A program made the translations under genes and the position numbers. 64,000 bases of DNA from contig NZ_SUND01000006.1 in assembly GCF_005280205.1 (NCBI RefSeq), forward strand, positions 124,001 to 188,000. Direction: 5' to 3'. Positions 29,601 through 38,791 of the stretch are shown in pieces. The DNA is from Bacillus yapensis (GTDB lineage: Bacteria > Bacillota > Bacilli > Bacillales > Cytobacillaceae). The notes beneath the pieces are model-generated. The model saw only the letters and a program-made list of their open reading frames with translations, was not told where the DNA came from and did no database searches. The number at the start of each line of letters is the position of its first letter. The stretch's first letter is position 1.

Positions 29601-30077
29601 GCGACGGTTGAAAAATTTGGCGATGTCTCTGTCTTAGATACACCAACCTTCTTATATGGTTTAAGATTGGGTGAAGAGATTGAGATTGAGATCGAGACAG
29701 GAAAAACGCTTATCGTGAAATTGGTTTCAGTCGGGCAACCTCAGTTAGATGGCACTCGAGTTGTCTATTTTGAACTGAACGGTCAACCGCGTGAGGTCGT
29801 TGTGAAGGATGAAAGTATTAAGGCAACTGTTGCTGCGAAAGTGAAGGCTAATCCAAAAAATGAAGAACAAATTGGTGCGTCAATGCCAGGAACAGTTATT
29901 AAAGTGCTTGTGGAAAAAGGAGAAAAGGTCGCACAAGGTGACCATCTCATGATTACGGAAGCAATGAAAATGGAAACAACTGTACAGGCGCCTTTTTCAG
30001 GAATTGTTAAGGATATTTACGTTACTAACGGAGAAGCCATACAGACTGGAGATTTATTAATCGAGGTTTCAAGATAG
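26637..30077 (+). CDS. pycA: Pyruvate carboxylase
   Basis: A 1146-residue biotin enzyme that makes oxaloacetate from pyruvate, the anaplerotic partner of PDH. Order: biotin carboxylase domain (about 1-455, with the ATP-grasp GGGGRGMR and EVNPRVQVEHT), carboxyltransferase domain (about 520-800, LLTDTTFRDAHQSLLATR and HLHTHDTSGNG), and the C-terminal biotin carrier with EAMKMET (biotin on K1111). I start at TTG 26637 (MTRKIQKVLVANRGEIAIR), which follows GAGGTG; an in-frame ATG 11 codons upstream has no ribosome site. Monocistronic, as in B. subtilis. Confidence 0.97.
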   Translation: MTRKIQKVLVANRGEIAIRVFRACTELNIRTVAIYSKEDSGSFHRYKADEAYLIGEGKKPIDAYLDIDGIIEIAKASDVDAIHPGYGFLSENIHFAERCEKEGIVFIGPKSKHLDMFGDKVKARTQAQIANIPVIPGSDGPVENVKDVIEFGKQYGFPIIIKASLGGGGRGMRIVKSLEEVEQAYDRAKSEAKAAFGNDEVYVERFIENPKHIEVQIIGDEHGNIVHLFERDCSVQRRHQKVVEVAPCVSISEDLRGRICDAAVSLMKNVDYLNAGTVEFLVANDEFYFIEVNPRVQVEHTITEMITGIDIVQSQILVAEGHSLHSEVVAIPKQEDIKIHGYAIQSRVTTEDPLNNFMPDTGRINAYRSGGGFGVRLDAGNGFAGAVITPYYDSLLVKLSTHALTFEHAASKMIRNLQEFRIRGIKTNIPFLVNVVKHKKFVSGEYNTSFIDKTPELFLFPVSKDRGTKMLTYIANVTVNGFPGIEKKKRPVFETPRKPKLKAGTPYQNGTKQILDEKGADGLVEWIKQQEKVLLTDTTFRDAHQSLLATRVRTKDLQHIAEPTAKLLPEMFSFEMWGGATFDVAYRFLKEDPWERLLTLRKLMPNVLLQMLLRSANAVGYKNYPDNVIHEFVQKSADAGIDVFRIFDSLNWVKGMEVAIDAVRQTGKIAEAAICYTGDILDSSKTKYDLNYYKNLARELEQQGAHILAIKDMAGLLKPQSAYALISELKETVNIPIHLHTHDTSGNGIYTYAKAIEAGVDIVDVALSTMAGLTSQPSANSLYYALEGTNRKPDVSIGALEQLSHYWEDVRKYYQDFESGMIAPHTEVYQHEMPGGQYSNLQQQAKAVGLGDKWDQVKEMYARVNQMFGDIVKVTPSSKVVGDMALYMVQNELTEEDVLSRGASLDFPDSVVELFEGYLGQPAGGFPKELQKIILKGKEPITVRPGELLEPVNFQAISDELYKELGRPITSFDTIAYALYPKVFKEYTATVEKFGDVSVLDTPTFLYGLRLGEEIEIEIETGKTLIVKLVSVGQPQLDGTRVVYFELNGQPREVVVKDESIKATVAAKVKANPKNEEQIGASMPGTVIKVLVEKGEKVAQGDHLMITEAMKMETTVQAPFSGIVKDIYVTNGEAIQTGDLLIEVSR

Positions 30078-30113
30078 AAAAAAGGTTGCAGCAAATTGCT
30101 GCAACCTTTTTTA
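30078..30113. terminator. Bidirectional terminator between pycA and ctaA
   Basis: AAAAAAGGTTGCAGC pairs with GCTGCAACCTTTTTT around a short AAATT loop, with A and T runs on both sides. Confidence 0.92.
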
Positions 30114-31088
30114 GTCCGTAGTTCGGACAGTTAATGGTGGGATATTAATCGGTTCTCCGACCGATTTTGATTGTTGAAGTAATAGTTCGTTCTTTCTGCT
30201 TCTTGAAGTTAATAGAATGAAATAGCTTAATACGCCAAACAAGCAAGAAACAAAGAAAGCATGGGCAAGTGCAATGTACAGATTTTGTAGGGAAAGTACA
30301 ACTAATGCCCCGGCAATTACTTGTAATGATACAAGGATAAAGGATACAATCCAGCCCCAATAAACAACCTTTTGGTGTTTATAATGAACAATAGCTAAAT
30401 ATGTAATATAGCCAATCCAAATGAAAATAATGCCTGCTGCAAAACGATGCCCCATTTGAACCCATTCATGAAACGAAATAGGAATGTTTGGTTCTGCATT
30501 CACACACAATGGCCAATCCCGACATACTAGACTTGCGTTGACATGTCTAACCAATGCTCCTGTATAAACAACAATAAAGCTATAAATGGTGACCCCGATG
30601 ATATGCTTACGCATTCTTCCATCTATCACAAGCTTTTCTGCTTCAAACTTTTTATCAACTTCAAAGATAAGTAAGGTTAAAAGCAATACTGCCGCAAACG
30701 AAATGAGTGAAATTCCAAAGTGAACAGCAAGCACAAAGTCCGATTGTCCCCAAAGAACTGCTGCTGCGCCAATTAGTCCTTGTAGAACTAAAAATGAAAA
30801 TGACAATAACGCTAGAAATTTTGTTTCGCGTATATGTCCTATCGATTTCCATGCCCAAAAGGATAAAATCAGTACCATAAATCCTACAGTACCAGAAACA
30901 ACACGATGAGCAAGCTCGATGACAAGCTCAAAGGTAATATTTGTGGGAATGAGTTCTCCGTTACACAGTGGCCAAGAACGACCGCAGCCCATTCCGGACT
31001 CGGTTTTCGTCACAAGAGCTCCGCCAATCAAGATGAACAACATCCCGATTGTTGTTAAGACGGCAAACCATTTAAGTGACCTCGTCAA
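30111..31088 (-). CDS. ctaA: Heme A synthase
   Basis: A 325-residue, eight-helix membrane protein that oxidises the C8 methyl of heme O to make heme A for the caa3 oxidase. It shows two related halves, with the heme-ligand histidines in ELAHRVVSG and QMGHRFAAG among others, and the paired cysteine loop [12 protein letters not shown] start at TTG 31088 ([13 protein letters not shown]), preceded by AGAGGTG; the frame is open 23 codons further upstream without a ribosome site. Divergent from ctaB, as in B. subtilis. Confidence 0.94.
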   Translation of the reverse strand: MTRSLKWFAVLTTIGMLFILIGGALVTKTESGMGCGRSWPLCNGELIPTNITFELVIELAHRVVSGTVGFMVLILSFWAWKSIGHIRETKFLALLSFSFLVLQGLIGAAAVLWGQSDFVLAVHFGISLISFAAVLLLTLLIFEVDKKFEAEKLVIDGRMRKHIIGVTIYSFIVVYTGALVRHVNASLVCRDWPLCVNAEPNIPISFHEWVQMGHRFAAGIIFIWIGYITYLAIVHYKHQKVVYWGWIVSFILVSLQVIAGALVVLSLQNLYIALAHAFFVSCLFGVLSYFILLTSRSRKNELLLQQSKSVGEPINIPPLTVRTTD

Positions 31089-31730
31089 AGTTATACACCT
31101 CTTATAAAAACTATGAATGTGATCTTTTGTACTAACTACATGTAAACAATATATCAAATTTTTAGGAAAATAACAGAAATTAATCTATTTTAGAGTCACT
31201 TTTTTGATAGTACACAAAATTTCAATGTTTTACAATGATTATTAAAATAAACAATGTGATTATAGTAAAAAGGTTGCAAAATAGATGAGAGTTTGCTAGA
31301 AATATAGAAGGGTAATTCGCTTTCAAATGACTTAAATGTACTGCAAAAAAGAGGAAAAAGCTGCTAAGAAGTTAGGCTTTTTCTTTTTCCTGTAGGAGAT
31401 AGAAGGGGCGGGAATTTTGATTGTTTTTTTGTTATTGTAAGAAAATAACAGTAAGAATGAGCGAAAAGACCCGATGTTCACATTTTAGTCAAAAAAAATT
31501 CAAAAAATGTTCACAGAACAAGTAAAAATATGGTTTAATAAATTATAGGAAAACCTTAACAAAACATGAATAATTAGCAACATTAACACTATGTAGATAG
31601 TGAAAAAGTTATCCTTAAAAAGTTTGAATTGGCTTACCTCGTTTTTAAATACAAATATAGCAGTGTAGGTCATTATATCGTTCATGGTTGTGTATACATA
31701 TGGTGTATTTGTAATTAGGGAGGAAGAATA
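31089..31730. other. Divergent ctaA-ctaB regulatory region
   Basis: About 640 AT-rich bases without a credible gene. It must hold the ctaA and ctaB promoters; in B. subtilis the equivalent region binds ResD. I could not assign clear ResD sites or -35/-10 pairs. It contains an isolated terminator-like hairpin at 31354-31388, described separately. Confidence 0.5.
31354..31388 (+). terminator. Orphan terminator in the ctaA-ctaB region
   Basis: GAAAAAGC (31354-31361) pairs with GCTTTTTC (31376-31383), followed by TTTTT. No gene ends upstream on the plus strand, so it would end either a leader RNA or a small RNA. Confidence 0.55.
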
Positions 31731-32669
31731 ATGAGTAATATGCGGGCTTTGGGTGAATCATCCGTAGATAGTGATGAAGAGAGCCTCGAAGCTATAAAAC
31801 AGAAAACGAGTGTATGGAAGGATTTCTTAGCATTAATTAAGATTGGAATCGTCAATTCTAATATGATTACAACTTTTACTGGTTTGTGGCTGGCAATCCA
31901 TTTTACGAATGCAGGTTTTCTCACCAATCTTGATATTGTTTTTTATACTTTGATTGGTTCTTCCTTTATTATTGCAGGTTCATGTGCCATCAATAATGTT
32001 TATGATCGAGATATTGATCCGTTAATGGAGAGAACGAAAAAACGACCAACGGTTACTGGTTCTGTAAACTCCACGAAAGCGCTAATTTTTGGATTAGGAC
32101 TTGTCGTTATTGGAACAATATTTCTATTACTGACAACGTTTTCAGCGACATTGATTGGAATCATTGGTATTTTCAGTTATGTCGTTCTTTATACAATGTG
32201 GACAAAAAGAAAGTATGTTTCAAATACCTTAGTCGGAAGTATCTCAGGTGCGGTCCCACCACTAATTGGATGGGCTGCGATTGACCCGAACCTTGATATT
32301 ATTGCTTGGAGTTTATTCCTTATTATGTTTGCGTGGCAACCTCCTCATTTTTACGCGCTTGCGATGAGAAGGGTGGAGGAATATAGAGCAGCGGGTGTAC
32401 CGATGTTACCGGTCGTTAAAGGATTTGATACGACGAAGAAACATATACTTGTATGGATTGCGGTACTAATCCCAATACCATTTTTGTTGCTTTCGTTAGG
32501 TATACCTTTCTTGATACTAGCAACCATATTAAATATAGGCTGGCTCATTCTGGGCTTGTATGGATATCGTAAAAAAGATGATATCAAGTGGGCTAAAACG
32601 ATGTTTGTATACTCACTACAATATATGACAATCATGTTTGTAGCTATGGTTATCGTCACGATTATTTAA
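31731..32669 (+). CDS. ctaB: Protoheme IX farnesyltransferase (heme O synthase)
   Basis: A 312-residue UbiA-family prenyltransferase with about nine helices that adds a farnesyl group to heme B to form heme O, the substrate of CtaA. The diphosphate-binding motif [15 protein letters not shown] lies near residues 86-100, and a second conserved loop contains [20 protein letters not shown] site precedes the ATG. It is followed by a 244-base gap with a weak CTTTAC/GTAAAG hairpin before ctaC. Confidence 0.95.
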   Translation: MSNMRALGESSVDSDEESLEAIKQKTSVWKDFLALIKIGIVNSNMITTFTGLWLAIHFTNAGFLTNLDIVFYTLIGSSFIIAGSCAINNVYDRDIDPLMERTKKRPTVTGSVNSTKALIFGLGLVVIGTIFLLLTTFSATLIGIIGIFSYVVLYTMWTKRKYVSNTLVGSISGAVPPLIGWAAIDPNLDIIAWSLFLIMFAWQPPHFYALAMRRVEEYRAAGVPMLPVVKGFDTTKKHILVWIAVLIPIPFLLLSLGIPFLILATILNIGWLILGLYGYRKKDDIKWAKTMFVYSLQYMTIMFVAMVIVTII

Positions 32670-32913
32670 AGATTACATATTCAATTCTGGGAAAATTTTT
32701 CTTTACGGTTAATGCGGTAAAGGGGATTTATCTATAAATTTTTAAATGAGGGTTAATTTCATAAAGTAGCCTTTAAAAGAAAAACGAAAAAAGTAATTTA
32801 CAGAAATCATTTACAAATATCAATTAAAACCTCGTTTTTCAGCAATACACTTTATGAAGTTTTCTCATCTGAATTCTAATATTTTTCACATGAAAGAGGG
32901 GTATGTTTAAGCT

Positions 32914-33984
32914 ATGAAAAAGCTAGCGAAATGGCGTCTGTTTTTACTATTAACCTTGATGGCGCTCATTCTTTCCGGTTGTGGCAAACCTTACTTATCT
33001 ACCCTCCAGCCTGCTGGGGAGGTAGCGAAAAGTCAGTTTGATCTAATGGTTTTAAGTACAGTCATTATGGTCGGAGTTCTCATCATTGTAACGATTATTT
33101 TCCTAATTGTACTTTTCCGCTTCAAACGTAAGGATGATAGTATTCCGAAACAAGTAGAAGGCAGTCATAAATTAGAGATTATCTGGACTGTTATTCCAAT
33201 TCTATTGCTTCTAGTTCTTGCTGTTCCAACTGTATTAGAAACTTTTAAGCTTGCAGATGTGTCAGCAATGGATAAGAAGGATGAAGAAGGTAATCCGGAA
33301 GCTCTTGTTATTAATGTTCGCGCTAATTTATATTGGTGGGAATTTGAGTATCCGAATGAAAAAATAGTAACGAGCCAAGAGCTTGTTGTTCCAACTGATC
33401 AAAAGGTTTATTTCAATTTAAAGTCTTCTGATGTGAAGCATTCCTTCTGGATTCCTGCAGTTGGTGGAAAGATGGATACGAACACAGATAATATCAATAA
33501 GTTCTGGTTAGAATTTGATTCTAAAGGTGCTGAAGCAGCTGGTGAATTATTCTATGGTAAGTGTGCGGAGCTATGTGGTCCTTCACATGCTTTGATGGAT
33601 TTTAAAGTTAGAGCACTTCCAAGTGATGATTTTGACCAATGGGTAGCAACAATGCAAGGCATTGAAGAGCCTGTACAAGCAGATACTGCAAAAGCGCAAG
33701 AAGGACAAGAAATTTTCAACAACAGCTGTATTGGATGTCACGCTGTAACACCAGCAAATACGACTCCAGAAGCGGCTCGTCAAGCACCAAACTTAACAAA
33801 CTTTGGTGACAGAGCTTATGTTGCTGGTATTTTAGAAAACAACGAAGATAACATTAAAAAATGGTTAACTGATCCTGAAACAGTAAAGCCTGCGAACAAA
33901 ATGACAGATACTTATGGTGACTTAACACCAGAACAGATTGATGCATTAGCAGCTTATTTATCCGGATTAAAGGTACAAAAATAA
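32914..33984 (+). CDS. ctaC: Cytochrome c oxidase subunit II (caa3 type)
   Basis: A 356-residue lipoprotein, signal and lipobox LSGC with C23, then two membrane helices (about 43-68 and 88-110). The CuA domain has ligands H176, C217, E219, C221, H225 and M228 (GKCAELCGPSHALM). A fused cytochrome c domain at the C-terminus has CIGCH at 272-276 and a later methionine ligand, which marks the caa3 type. The ribosome site AGAGGGG is 12 bases from the ATG, a little far. First gene of ctaCDEF. Confidence 0.96.
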   Translation: MKKLAKWRLFLLLTLMALILSGCGKPYLSTLQPAGEVAKSQFDLMVLSTVIMVGVLIIVTIIFLIVLFRFKRKDDSIPKQVEGSHKLEIIWTVIPILLLLVLAVPTVLETFKLADVSAMDKKDEEGNPEALVINVRANLYWWEFEYPNEKIVTSQELVVPTDQKVYFNLKSSDVKHSFWIPAVGGKMDTNTDNINKFWLEFDSKGAEAAGELFYGKCAELCGPSHALMDFKVRALPSDDFDQWVATMQGIEEPVQADTAKAQEGQEIFNNSCIGCHAVTPANTTPEAARQAPNLTNFGDRAYVAGILENNEDNIKKWLTDPETVKPANKMTDTYGDLTPEQIDALAAYLSGLKVQK

Positions 33985-34050
33985 CATCATTGAATCATCA
34001 TAAAATTAATTCTATTAATTGGGGATTAGTTTTCAAAGGGAGGTAAAATT

Positions 34051-35919
34051 GTGAGTACGAACGCTCAGAAAAAGGGGTTCGGCGCAACAGTTTGGGACTA
34101 TTTAACAACAGTTGACCATAAGAAAATTGCCATTCTATACATGATTGCAGGTGGTTTCTTTTTCTTAGTTGGCGGTCTCGAAGCGATGTTTATCCGAATC
34201 CAGCTAGCAGTTCCAAATAACGATTTCGTTAGCGCTGGCTTATATAATGAAATCTTAACAATGCATGGTACTACAATGATTTTCTTGGCAGCGATGCCAC
34301 TATTATTTGGTTTCATGAATGCCGTTATGCCTTTGCAAATTGGAGCACGTGACGTTGCGTTCCCGTTTGTAAACGCACTTGGTTTTTGGTTATTCTTCTT
34401 CGGGGGAATTTTCCTAAATCTTTCTTGGTTCCTTGGCGGAGCACCAGATGCTGGTTGGACTTCTTATGCATCGTTATCATTAGCATCGGAAGGTCACGGT
34501 ATTGATTTCTATTTATTAGGACTACAGATATCGGGTGCTGGTACATTAATGGGGGGAATTAACTTCCTTGTAACAATCATTAATATGCGCGCTCCAGGAA
34601 TGACTTATATGCGCATGCCGTTGTTCACTTGGACAACATTTGTCGCATCAGCGCTAATTTTATTTGCATTTCCAGCATTAACAGTTGGTATCTTCTTGTT
34701 AATGTTTGACCGATTATTTGGCTCAAACTTCTTTGTTACTGCAGCTGGTGGTAACACAGTTATTTGGGAGCATCTATTCTGGATTTTCGGACACCCAGAG
34801 GTTTATATCTTGATTTTGCCAGCATTTGGTATATTCTCAGAGATTATTCCAGTGTTCTCTAGAAAAAGACTATTCGGGTATTCTTCAATGGTCTTTGCAA
34901 CAGTATTAATCGGTTTCTTAGGCTTCATGGTATGGGCTCACCATATGTTCACAGTTGGTCTTGGTCCAATTGCGAACGCAATTTTTGCTGTAGCAACGAT
35001 GGCTATTGCGGTTCCAACAGGTATTAAAATCTTTAACTGGTTGTTTACAATGTGGGGAGGAAGCATTAAGTTTACAACTCCAATGCATTATGCTGTAGCA
35101 TTTATTCCTTCATTCCTACTTGGTGGGGTAACAGGGGTTATGCTTGCGACAGCCGCAGCTGATTACCAGTACCATGATACTTATTTCGTTGTTGCGCATT
35201 TCCACTATGTAATTGTGGGTGGGGTAGTTTTCGCTGTCCTAGCAGGAACACAATTCTATTGGCCAAAAATGTTCGGAACAATGTTAAATGAAGTTTTAGG
35301 TAAAATTACGTTCTGGTTATTCTTTATTGGATTCCATTTAACGTTCTTTATCCAGCACTTCTTAGGATTATGGGGAATGCCTAGACGTGTCTTTACGTTC
35401 CTTGAAGGTCAAGGCTTCGAAACGGCGAACCTAGTAAGTACGATTGGCGCCTTCTTTATGGCGGCATCAGTCATTATATTACTTATCAACGTAATCATAA
35501 CTAGTGTTAAAAATGAAAAGGTTGGCAACGATCCATGGGGCGATGGAAGAACCCTTGAGTGGTCTATCCCATCTCCACCACCATTCTATAACTTTAAGCA
35601 ATTGCCTTTAGTTCGTGGCTTAGACCCACTTTGGATTGAAAAAATGGAAGGGAAAAAGGGCATGACTCCTGCTGAACCATTAGGAGATATTCATATGCCG
35701 AATAATTCCTTTATCCCATTTGTGATTTCGTTCGGACTGTTTGTTGCAGCATTTGGTGCAATGTACCGTTTAGATTATGCATGGGGCTTACCAGTATTAA
35801 TTCTTGGTATGGCGATTACATTTGGTTCCATGTTCTTCCGCTCTGTCAAGGATGATCATGGATTCCACATCCATAAGGAAGAATTAACTGATGATAATGA
35901 TAAGGGGGTTAAGGCATAA
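34051..35919 (+). CDS. ctaD: Cytochrome c oxidase subunit I
   Basis: The 622-residue catalytic subunit, carrying heme a and the heme a3-CuB centre, with at least 12 helices. Seen: heme a ligand H72 in LTMHGTTM, HPEVYILILPAFG (CuB ligand and the cross-linked Tyr region), WAHHMFTVG (CuB ligands), and HFHYVIVGG (heme ligands). It starts with GTG after GGGAGG. Its stop overlaps the ctaE start by one base (TAATG). Confidence 0.97.
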   Translation: MSTNAQKKGFGATVWDYLTTVDHKKIAILYMIAGGFFFLVGGLEAMFIRIQLAVPNNDFVSAGLYNEILTMHGTTMIFLAAMPLLFGFMNAVMPLQIGARDVAFPFVNALGFWLFFFGGIFLNLSWFLGGAPDAGWTSYASLSLASEGHGIDFYLLGLQISGAGTLMGGINFLVTIINMRAPGMTYMRMPLFTWTTFVASALILFAFPALTVGIFLLMFDRLFGSNFFVTAAGGNTVIWEHLFWIFGHPEVYILILPAFGIFSEIIPVFSRKRLFGYSSMVFATVLIGFLGFMVWAHHMFTVGLGPIANAIFAVATMAIAVPTGIKIFNWLFTMWGGSIKFTTPMHYAVAFIPSFLLGGVTGVMLATAAADYQYHDTYFVVAHFHYVIVGGVVFAVLAGTQFYWPKMFGTMLNEVLGKITFWLFFIGFHLTFFIQHFLGLWGMPRRVFTFLEGQGFETANLVSTIGAFFMAASVIILLINVIITSVKNEKVGNDPWGDGRTLEWSIPSPPPFYNFKQLPLVRGLDPLWIEKMEGKKGMTPAEPLGDIHMPNNSFIPFVISFGLFVAAFGAMYRLDYAWGLPVLILGMAITFGSMFFRSVKDDHGFHIHKEELTDDNDKGVKA

Positions 35920-36548
35920 TGCACGCTGAAGAAAAAATGACGCTTGAAAAATGGCCTGCTGCGCCTGAAAAGCAAACCCTTGAAGGAAAAAATAAATTCC
36001 TTGGATTTTGGCTATTCCTTGGAGGAGAGACTGTTTTATTCGCCTCCCTATTTGCCACTTATCTTGCTTTAAAAGATAAGGTACCAAGTCAAGAACATGC
36101 ATTAGCAGAGGATCTGTTTGAAATTCCATTAGCTTTCTTGATGACGATGTTGCTACTAACTAGTTCATTAACAAGTGTTTATGCAATGTACCATATGAAA
36201 AACTTTGAATTTAAGAAAATGCAGCTATGGTTAGGGATCACTGTTTTACTTGGACTTGGATTCTTAGGCTGTGAAATTTATGAGTTCAATCATTATGTAC
36301 ATGAATATCACCATACATTTACAAGTAGTGCATTCGGTTCTGCCTTCTATACATTAGTTGGCTTCCACGGGGGCCACGTTGTTTTTGGTCTTTCATGGAT
36401 TATCATCTTGATGGCACGTAATGCTAAGAGAGGATTAAGTCTTTACAATGCACCGAAGTTCTATTTAGCCAGTCTATACTGGCACTTCATTGACGTTGTA
36501 TGGGTATTTATCTTCTCAGTTGTATATTTAATGGGAATGGTGGGGTAA
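35919..36548 (+). CDS. ctaE: Cytochrome c oxidase subunit III
   Basis: A 209-residue membrane protein of five helices, with typical LGGETVLFASLFATY and the late YWHFIDVVWVFIFSVVYL. Subunit III stabilises subunit I and the proton path. The ATG overlaps the ctaD stop, so translation is coupled. ctaF follows 3 bases later. Confidence 0.96.
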   Translation: MHAEEKMTLEKWPAAPEKQTLEGKNKFLGFWLFLGGETVLFASLFATYLALKDKVPSQEHALAEDLFEIPLAFLMTMLLLTSSLTSVYAMYHMKNFEFKKMQLWLGITVLLGLGFLGCEIYEFNHYVHEYHHTFTSSAFGSAFYTLVGFHGGHVVFGLSWIIILMARNAKRGLSLYNAPKFYLASLYWHFIDVVWVFIFSVVYLMGMVG

Positions 36549-36551
36549 CTG

Positions 36552-36884
36552 ATGGAGAACAATCAAACAAATACAGGTAACCCGAGCGTAGATATCGTAT
36601 ATCGCCGTAAAAGAAATGCAGAGGAAATGAGACATCAAGTCATCACTTTTGCCTTAATGATTTTCTTTACGATTGTAGCGTTCGTAGCTGTAGGTTCTGG
36701 TATGTCTGGATGGTTTACTGTTCCATTCATCCTTCTGCTCGCAGCTATTCAAGTAGTATTTCAACTATATTATTTCATGCATATGAGCCACAAAGGACAT
36801 GAAGCTCCTGCGTTGTTCTTGTATTCAGGATTATTAGTAGGATTAATCACCATTTTAACTTTCTTAACGATTGTATGGTGGTAA
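36552..36884 (+). CDS. ctaF: Cytochrome c oxidase subunit IV
   Basis: A 110-residue protein with three helices (about 28-46, 52-74, 86-108), matching the bacterial subunit IV (IVB) family. The helices pack against subunit III. Last gene of the ctaCDEF operon, closed by a strong terminator before ctaG. Confidence 0.94.
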   Translation: MENNQTNTGNPSVDIVYRRKRNAEEMRHQVITFALMIFFTIVAFVAVGSGMSGWFTVPFILLLAAIQVVFQLYYFMHMSHKGHEAPALFLYSGLLVGLITILTFLTIVWW

Positions 36885-36889
36885 GTTAA

Positions 36890-36926
36890 ACTGAAAATCG
36901 GCTGTCTTAGGCCGATTTTCTTTTTT
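36890..36926 (+). terminator. Terminator of ctaCDEF
   Basis: GAAAATCGGC (36893-36902) pairs with GCCGATTTTC (36911-36920), followed by TTTTTT. Confidence 0.92.
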
Positions 36927-36971
36927 GTGTTATAATTTAGGCAGCATAGTAATTTAAGAGGTGATGGGTTA

Positions 36972-37877
36972 ATGTTAACCTTGAATATGTTCGGATTTAG
37001 AGCGTTATGGAGTCCGTTTTTCTTTTTAGCGATTTTAATCGTTACCATCGGATTCTTTCTAATTACGGTCAAATACCGAGATAAATTTAAAGATACAGAG
37101 CCTTTAACAACAAAGCAGGGATTCTTTTTTATGACTGGGATGATTTTGTTGTACGCGATTAAAGGTTCACCTTTAGATTTAATGGGCCATTTAATGTTTT
37201 ATGCACATATGATTCAAATGGCTGTTCTTTACTTAGTCATTCCTCCACTATTCATTGTTGGAATTCCGCAATGGATTTGGAAAAAGCTATTAAATCAACC
37301 TGTGTTGAAGAAAGTTTTTAAATTTTTTACAAAACCAATCATTGCCTTAATCCTTTTTAATGGAATGTTTTCTTTTTACCATATTCCGTTGATCTTTGAT
37401 GTCATTAAGATAGACATGATGTTGCATGCTTCTTATACGGTACTACTATTCATAATGGCGATCTTTATGTGGTGGCCATTAATCAATCAAGTAGAAGGTG
37501 AACATAGGCTAAGTGGTGTGAAGAAGATTGGGTATATCTTTGCAGACGGGATCCTGTTGACACCGGCATGTGCGCTCATTATTTTTGCTGATGTGCCGAT
37601 GTACGATACATTTTCTGATCCAAGTGCGTGGGCGAAAGCTTTAGAGTTATGTGTGTCTCCGACGATTCTGTCCACCTTAAGCCTAAGTGGTCCAGAGATG
37701 TTCAATTCGATGTCATTGGTCCATGATCAACAGCTTGGTGGGGTATTAATGAAAGTTCTTCAGGAAATCGTTTATGGAGTTGTTCTATTCCAAGTATTTT
37801 TTGAGTGGTATCGAAAAGAGCAGGAGGAAACAGAGGCCGAGAAACTGCATCGTTTAGATCCGCAACCGGTTGAATAA
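36972..37877 (+). CDS. ctaG: Cytochrome c oxidase assembly factor CtaG
   Basis: A 301-residue, seven-helix membrane protein of the Bacillus caa3_CtaG family, needed for formation of active caa3 oxidase. Conserved His- and Met-rich segments are visible (GHLMFYAHMIQMAV near residue 77, SFYHIPL near 135). It is unrelated to the proteobacterial Cox11 protein of the same name. Own terminator on each side; in B. subtilis it is also the last cta gene. Confidence 0.95.
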   Translation: MLTLNMFGFRALWSPFFFLAILIVTIGFFLITVKYRDKFKDTEPLTTKQGFFFMTGMILLYAIKGSPLDLMGHLMFYAHMIQMAVLYLVIPPLFIVGIPQWIWKKLLNQPVLKKVFKFFTKPIIALILFNGMFSFYHIPLIFDVIKIDMMLHASYTVLLFIMAIFMWWPLINQVEGEHRLSGVKKIGYIFADGILLTPACALIIFADVPMYDTFSDPSAWAKALELCVSPTILSTLSLSGPEMFNSMSLVHDQQLGGVLMKVLQEIVYGVVLFQVFFEWYRKEQEETEAEKLHRLDPQPVE

Positions 37878-37885
37878 ATCTTGAT

Positions 37886-37914
37886 AATGGCACCTTAAAT
37901 GGGTGCTTTTTTGA
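37886..37914 (+). terminator. Terminator of ctaG
   Basis: GCACC and GGTGC form a 5-bp stem with a 7-base loop, followed by TTTTTT. Confidence 0.8.
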
Positions 37915-38094
37915 TCGCTATAGCATAGATTATTCTATTTGTTTGTTAACTGGGTCACAGAATAGCAAGGTAAATGTGTCAGATTTAGAACAATTTTAAG
38001 GTTATTACTTGTGAGGATTGAAATAATGTTAATAGTTCACTAAAATTATAATTATGTACATACTTACTTTGAGGAATTGAGAGAGGACGACTAT

Positions 38095-38562
38095 ATGAAT
38101 TTTTCATTACCAGTTTTACCAACAATCAGTACTACTTTCATTGTGTTAAGTGCTATAACTGTTGCAATCGGTTGGGCACAAATTAAGAAAGGGAAAAGAG
38201 ACTCTCATCAAAAAACGATGGTTTTAGCAGCGATTTTTGCTATTATCTTTTTTCTCATTTATGCTTCAAGAACGATTTTTATTGGAAACACTGCATTCGG
38301 TGGACCAGATGATATAAAGATATACTACACGATCTTCTTGATTTTTCATATAACCCTTGCTACGGTTGGAGCGGTCCTGGGTATTATTTCTCTAGTTTCT
38401 GGTTATAAAAAGAATTTCGGCTTTCATCGGAAGCTAGGACCAATTACAAGCTATATTTGGTTCTTTACAGCGATTACGGGAGTAGCGGTTTATCTGTTAC
38501 TTTATGTGTTTTATCATGGTGGAGAGACAACTTCTGTTATTAAAGCTATTTTAGGGCTATAA
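38095..38562 (+). CDS. DUF420 membrane protein (YozB-like)
   Basis: A 155-residue protein with four to five predicted helices and conserved His residues (FHITLATVGAVLG, FHRKLGPITSYIW), fitting DUF420. I start at the ATG 38095 (MNFSLPVLPTIS), which has GAGAGG upstream; a TTG six codons earlier is possible. Family members are often linked to cytochrome oxidase or heme A genes, so a role in oxidase biogenesis is likely but unproven. Confidence 0.85.
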   Translation: MNFSLPVLPTISTTFIVLSAITVAIGWAQIKKGKRDSHQKTMVLAAIFAIIFFLIYASRTIFIGNTAFGGPDDIKIYYTIFLIFHITLATVGAVLGIISLVSGYKKNFGFHRKLGPITSYIWFFTAITGVAVYLLLYVFYHGGETTSVIKAILGL

Positions 38563-38596
38563 AATAAAAAAGAAGCATCGCAATTCGGTGCTTCCA

Positions 38597-38648
38597 GGCA
38601 GTAGTCAAAATCGGAAATTTTCGATTTTGACTACTGCCTTTTCTTTTA
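38597..38648 (+). terminator. Strong terminator of the DUF420 gene
   Basis: A 17-bp perfect stem (38597-38613 with 38622-38638, GGCAGTAGTC...GACTACTGCC) followed by TTTTCTTTT. A weaker GAAGCA/TGCTTC hairpin lies just upstream. Confidence 0.92.
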
Positions 38649-38765
38649 GAATACTGTGATAATATTGTTAACCAAGCCTTAACTATGAAAGTTCCGGATG
38701 AAATGGGCTGGAAAAATAGTGTATACTTAAAAAATGGAGTTTTTACTGAAATAACAGACAAGTAA
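38647..38765 (+). pseudogene. Possible C-terminal gene remnant
   Basis: An open frame without a usable start reads about 38 residues (…NQALTMKVPDEMGW, KNSVYLKNGVFTEITDK) and ends in TAA at 38763. It reads like ordinary protein sequence rather than a shadow of another gene, but has no ribosome site, and lies at the left edge of the PTS island. It may be the tail of a gene lost when the island arrived. I do not recognise the family. Confidence 0.3.
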
Positions 38766-38791
38766 ATTAATTATTTGGAGAAGTTTATATA

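Noticed and set aside
31500-31685. Minus-strand 61-codon hydrophobic frame in the ctaA-ctaB gap
   Set aside because: No ribosome site, AT-driven composition (many Ile, Phe, Leu), and it sits in a regulatory interval.
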